Assembly: GCA_021228405.1 (NCBI GenBank)
Contig: JAJQRF010000001.1
Span: 1,130,428-1,194,427 of the forward strand
DNA: 64,000 bases
Source: Pyrinomonadaceae bacterium
GTDB taxonomy: Bacteria; Acidobacteriota; Blastocatellia; Pyrinomonadales; Pyrinomonadaceae
Direction: 5' to 3'
The notes beneath the pieces were generated by a model. The model ran no database searches, had not been told where the DNA came from, and worked only from the letters and a program-made list of their open reading frames with translations. Positions 62,199 to 64,000 of the stretch are shown piece after piece (position 1 is the stretch's first letter; every line of letters begins with the position of its first letter). The translations under genes and the position numbers were made by a program.

Positions 62199-62627
62199 CT
62201 ATCCTTCGACAGTTAATCCCATACTTTTCGCTGTGCCTTCAATCGTTTTCATCGCCGATTCCAAACTCGTCGTGTTCAAGTCAGGCATCTTTTTCTTCGC
62301 AATTTCTTCGATCTGCGCCATTGAAATTTTTCCTACTTTTTCACGATTCGCTTTGCCCGAACCTTTCGGAATGCCCGATGCTTTTCTTAAAAGATCGGCT
62401 GCCGGCGGCGTTTTCGTTTCAAAAGTAAATGAACGGTCTGCATAAACGGTAATCACGACCGGAACTTTCATATCCGGGTCGTCATTCTGAGTTTTTGCGT
62501 TGAAAGCTTTGCAGAACTCCATAATGTTCACACCGTGTTGACCGAGAGCCGGACCGATCGGCGGAGCCGGATTCGCTTTTCCGGCAGGAATCTGCAATTT
62601 GATATATCCTGTAATTTTTTTAGCCAT
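62199..62627 (-). CDS. rplK: 50S ribosomal protein L11
   Basis: 142 residues, with [34 protein letters not shown]. Binds the GTPase-associated centre of 23S rRNA. Preceded by a long repeat hairpin after nusG. Confidence 0.98.
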   Translation of the reverse strand: MAKKITGYIKLQIPAGKANPAPPIGPALGQHGVNIMEFCKAFNAKTQNDDPDMKVPVVITVYADRSFTFETKTPPAADLLRKASGIPKGSGKANREKVGKISMAQIEEIAKKKMPDLNTTSLESAMKTIEGTAKSMGLTVEG

Positions 62628-62686
62628 AATTCGATTTACGATTTCGGATTTTGTTTTAAGACCAACCCGAAAATGTCCTCACTATA

Positions 62687-62757
62687 ATTTGGGATTTATG
62701 ATTGCGGATTTCGGATTTAATTAGTAAATCCGAAATCCGCAATCATAAATCCCAAAT
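62687..62757. repeat. Perfect 33-bp heptamer-built hairpin between nusG and rplK
   Basis: Arms 62687-62719 and 62725-62757 are perfect complements around the loop ATTAG. They are composed of GGATTTA/TGCGGAT units. It lies in the middle of a highly expressed operon, so readthrough must occur. Confidence 0.95.
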
Positions 62758-62762
62758 CGTTA

Positions 62763-63323
62763 TTATTCTTCTTCCGCAAACGTAACTTTCTCAACGTCCA
62801 GGAAATTCAATTCGACTGGAGTTGAACGTCCGAAAATTGTTACGGTAACTTTTAATGTCGTTTTTTCCTCGTTCACTTCTTCTACTTTTCCGGTAAAACT
62901 TGCAAACGGACCTGATTTGATACGAACAACTTCGCCGACTTCGTATGTAAATTTCGGCTTCGGTTTTTCCGTCGCAACTTCGATGTTGTGAACGATCTGA
63001 TCGACTTCTTCCTGAGTTAAAGGAGTCGGATTCTTTCCGCCTAAAAACCCTGTAACTTTCGGAGTCGATTTGATGGCGTGAAACACGTTATCGGGAATCT
63101 TGCCGCGCTCGTCACATTCGATTTCTACCAGAACATATCCCGGATAGAACATACGCGACGATTCGATGCGCTTGCTTCCGCGCATCTCGACAACCGTTTC
63201 CTTCGGTAACAAAACCTCGGTGATCTGTTCGCCCAGTTCCATATCACGAATTCGTGCATTCAGGCTCTCGACCACTTTATTTTCGTGTCCCGAATATGTG
63301 TGGATAAAATACCACTGCCTCAT
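62763..63323 (-). CDS. nusG: Transcription antitermination factor NusG
   Basis: 186 residues. NGN domain ([18 protein letters not shown]...[13 protein letters not shown]) and C-terminal KOW domain ([46 protein letters not shown]). Links RNA polymerase to Rho or the ribosome. 12 bp after secE. Confidence 0.98.
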   Translation of the reverse strand: MRQWYFIHTYSGHENKVVESLNARIRDMELGEQITEVLLPKETVVEMRGSKRIESSRMFYPGYVLVEIECDERGKIPDNVFHAIKSTPKVTGFLGGKNPTPLTQEEVDQIVHNIEVATEKPKPKFTYEVGEVVRIKSGPFASFTGKVEEVNEEKTTLKVTVTIFGRSTPVELNFLDVEKVTFAEEE

Positions 63324-63335
63324 CTTATTAAATCC

Positions 63336-63581
63336 TTATACTCCGGCAATCTTATTAACCAGCCACGTCAAGCCTTCTAAAATATAAGTCCAGGCGTGAT
63401 CGACTAAAAAAAGATAAATGGCAAAGAAAATGACGCTGATAATTACGATAATAACCGTATTTTTGACATCATCCGACGAAGGAAATGTGGTTTTATCCAA
63501 TTCCTCGCGAGTATGGCGAATAAATTCGCCGATACTTTCCTTGTCTTTCTTGTTTTCTAAGGTGTCAACTGCTTCTGACAC
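63336..63581 (-). CDS. secE: Preprotein translocase subunit SecE
   Basis: 81 residues: an amphipathic helix (FIRHTREELDKTTFPSSDDVKN) and one membrane helix (about 42-62), the single-helix form of SecE. Directly between tRNA-Trp and nusG, the conserved position. Confidence 0.95.
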   Translation of the reverse strand: MSEAVDTLENKKDKESIGEFIRHTREELDKTTFPSSDDVKNTVIIVIISVIFFAIYLFLVDHAWTYILEGLTWLVNKIAGV

Positions 63582-63605
63582 TTTTTTTCTCCTAAAAAAT
63601 TAATA

Positions 63606-63681
63606 TGGCAGGGGTATCAGGACTCGAACCCGAACCTAAGGTTTTGGAGACCTCCATGCTAACCATTGACACCATACCCCT
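63606..63681 (-). tRNA. tRNA-Trp (CCA anticodon)
   Basis: 76 nt on the minus strand with encoded 3' CCA. Acceptor AGGGGTA/TACCCCT pairs fully; anticodon loop CTCCAAA gives CCA; T-arm contains GGTTCGAGTCC-type sequence. Located between rpmG and secE as in many bacteria. Confidence 0.96.
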
Positions 63682-63757
63682 GTAACGAATCAAGATTATT
63701 TTGGAGAGTGGCAAATAAAATTCGTCTGCCACTCTCCAAAATTGTTTCCCGATCTAA

Positions 63758-63910
63758 CTATTTATTTTCCTTGTGCGGCGTATGACAGCGGCAACGACGG
63801 CAAAACTTTTTGAATTCAAGACGCTCAGGTGTCGTCTTTTTGTTTTTGGTCGTTACATAATTACGCTCTTTGCACTCGGTGCATTGTAAAATTATGTTAT
63901 CTCTCGGCAT
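63758..63910 (-). CDS. rpmG: 50S ribosomal protein L33
   Basis: 50 residues beginning [20 protein letters not shown] and ending PHKENK. Two Cys pairs (Cys10/Cys13 and Cys37/Cys40) make it the zinc-binding form. Too short for standard ORF listings, but the fit is complete and its position before tRNA-Trp/secE is standard. Confidence 0.96.
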   Translation of the reverse strand: MPRDNIILQCTECKERNYVTTKNKKTTPERLEFKKFCRRCRCHTPHKENK

Positions 63911-63919
63911 AACTTCTAC

Positions 63920-64000
63920 CTATTCAACCACATCAGAAACGGTGCCTGCGCCGACGGTTCTGCCGCCTTCGCGAATTGCGAATCTGAGTCCTTTTTCCAT
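63920..64000 (-). CDS. tuf: Elongation factor Tu (C-terminal end only)
   Basis: The last 26 codons of EF-Tu, reading MEKGLRFAIREGGRTVGAGT and ending VVE before the stop; the gene continues beyond the window. Confidence 0.93.
   Translation of the reverse strand: MEKGLRFAIREGGRTVGAGTVSDVVE

Overview
The window reads as a chromosomal segment of an Acidobacteriota bacterium, most likely class Blastocatellia. This is inferred from two large Oar-like TonB-dependent receptors with an N-terminal carboxypeptidase-regulatory domain, a PEP carboxylase of the type I associate with Bacteroidetes, a secreted beta-helix protein, and many short intergenic repeats. No 16S rRNA or similar marker is present, so the placement is tentative.

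Layout. (1) 1-12824, plus strand: a type III protein-export locus: SctL/FliH (cut by the window edge), SctN/FliI ATPase, a 134-aa unknown, a murein hydrolase without signal peptide, SctU/FlhB, a 218-aa unknown, SctQ (FliM/FliN fused), a FliO-like protein, SctR, SctS and SctT. A two-gene antisense insert (2692-4068) carries an alpha/beta hydrolase without signal peptide and a small acidic, chaperone-like protein. No flagellin, hook or rod gene is visible. The core proteins look more like a non-flagellar system, yet a FliO-like gene is present. This mosaic is the best candidate for an undescribed system. (2) 13214-16855, minus: a membrane-anchored protein kinase homologue that lacks the catalytic HRD aspartate, then the F0 genes atpE, atpB and atpI. 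(3) 16935-20935: an IclR regulator divergent from malate synthase and isocitrate lyase (glyoxylate shunt), with a promoter and operator-like palindromes between them. (4) 21192-28934: a secreted beta-helix protein, an AtpZ-like membrane protein with an acidic extension, an LCAT-like hydrolase, a family 2 glycosyltransferase, a cupin, and PEP carboxylase. (5) 29009-37161, minus: ilvB-ilvN-ilvC-cupin-pheA-aroF-ilvD, a mixed branched-chain and aromatic amino-acid cluster. It is preceded by a leader whose 35-codon ORF is rich in Ile/Val codons and whose four arms can form alternative terminator and antiterminator hairpins, a classic attenuator. (6) 37586-48191: two divergent Oar-like receptors, a TPR protein, an HD phosphohydrolase and a TonB-C-terminal protein. 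(7) 48748-50772: an M13 metallopeptidase. (8) 50949-64000, minus: the conserved tuf-rpmG-tRNA-Trp-secE-nusG-rplK-rplA-rplJ-rplL-rpoB-rpoC block.

Non-coding DNA is unusually structured. Three direct-repeat arrays with a 20-21 bp period (1941-2255, 12922-13142, 48210-48503) lie downstream of genes, and arrays 1 and 3 share a consensus skeleton. Runs of 7-bp units (ATCCAAA/ATCCGAA, GATAACT, GATAATT types) sit between many genes and often form perfect long hairpins, the longest a 33-bp stem between rplK and nusG. A 152-bp MITE-like element lies at 4124-4275.
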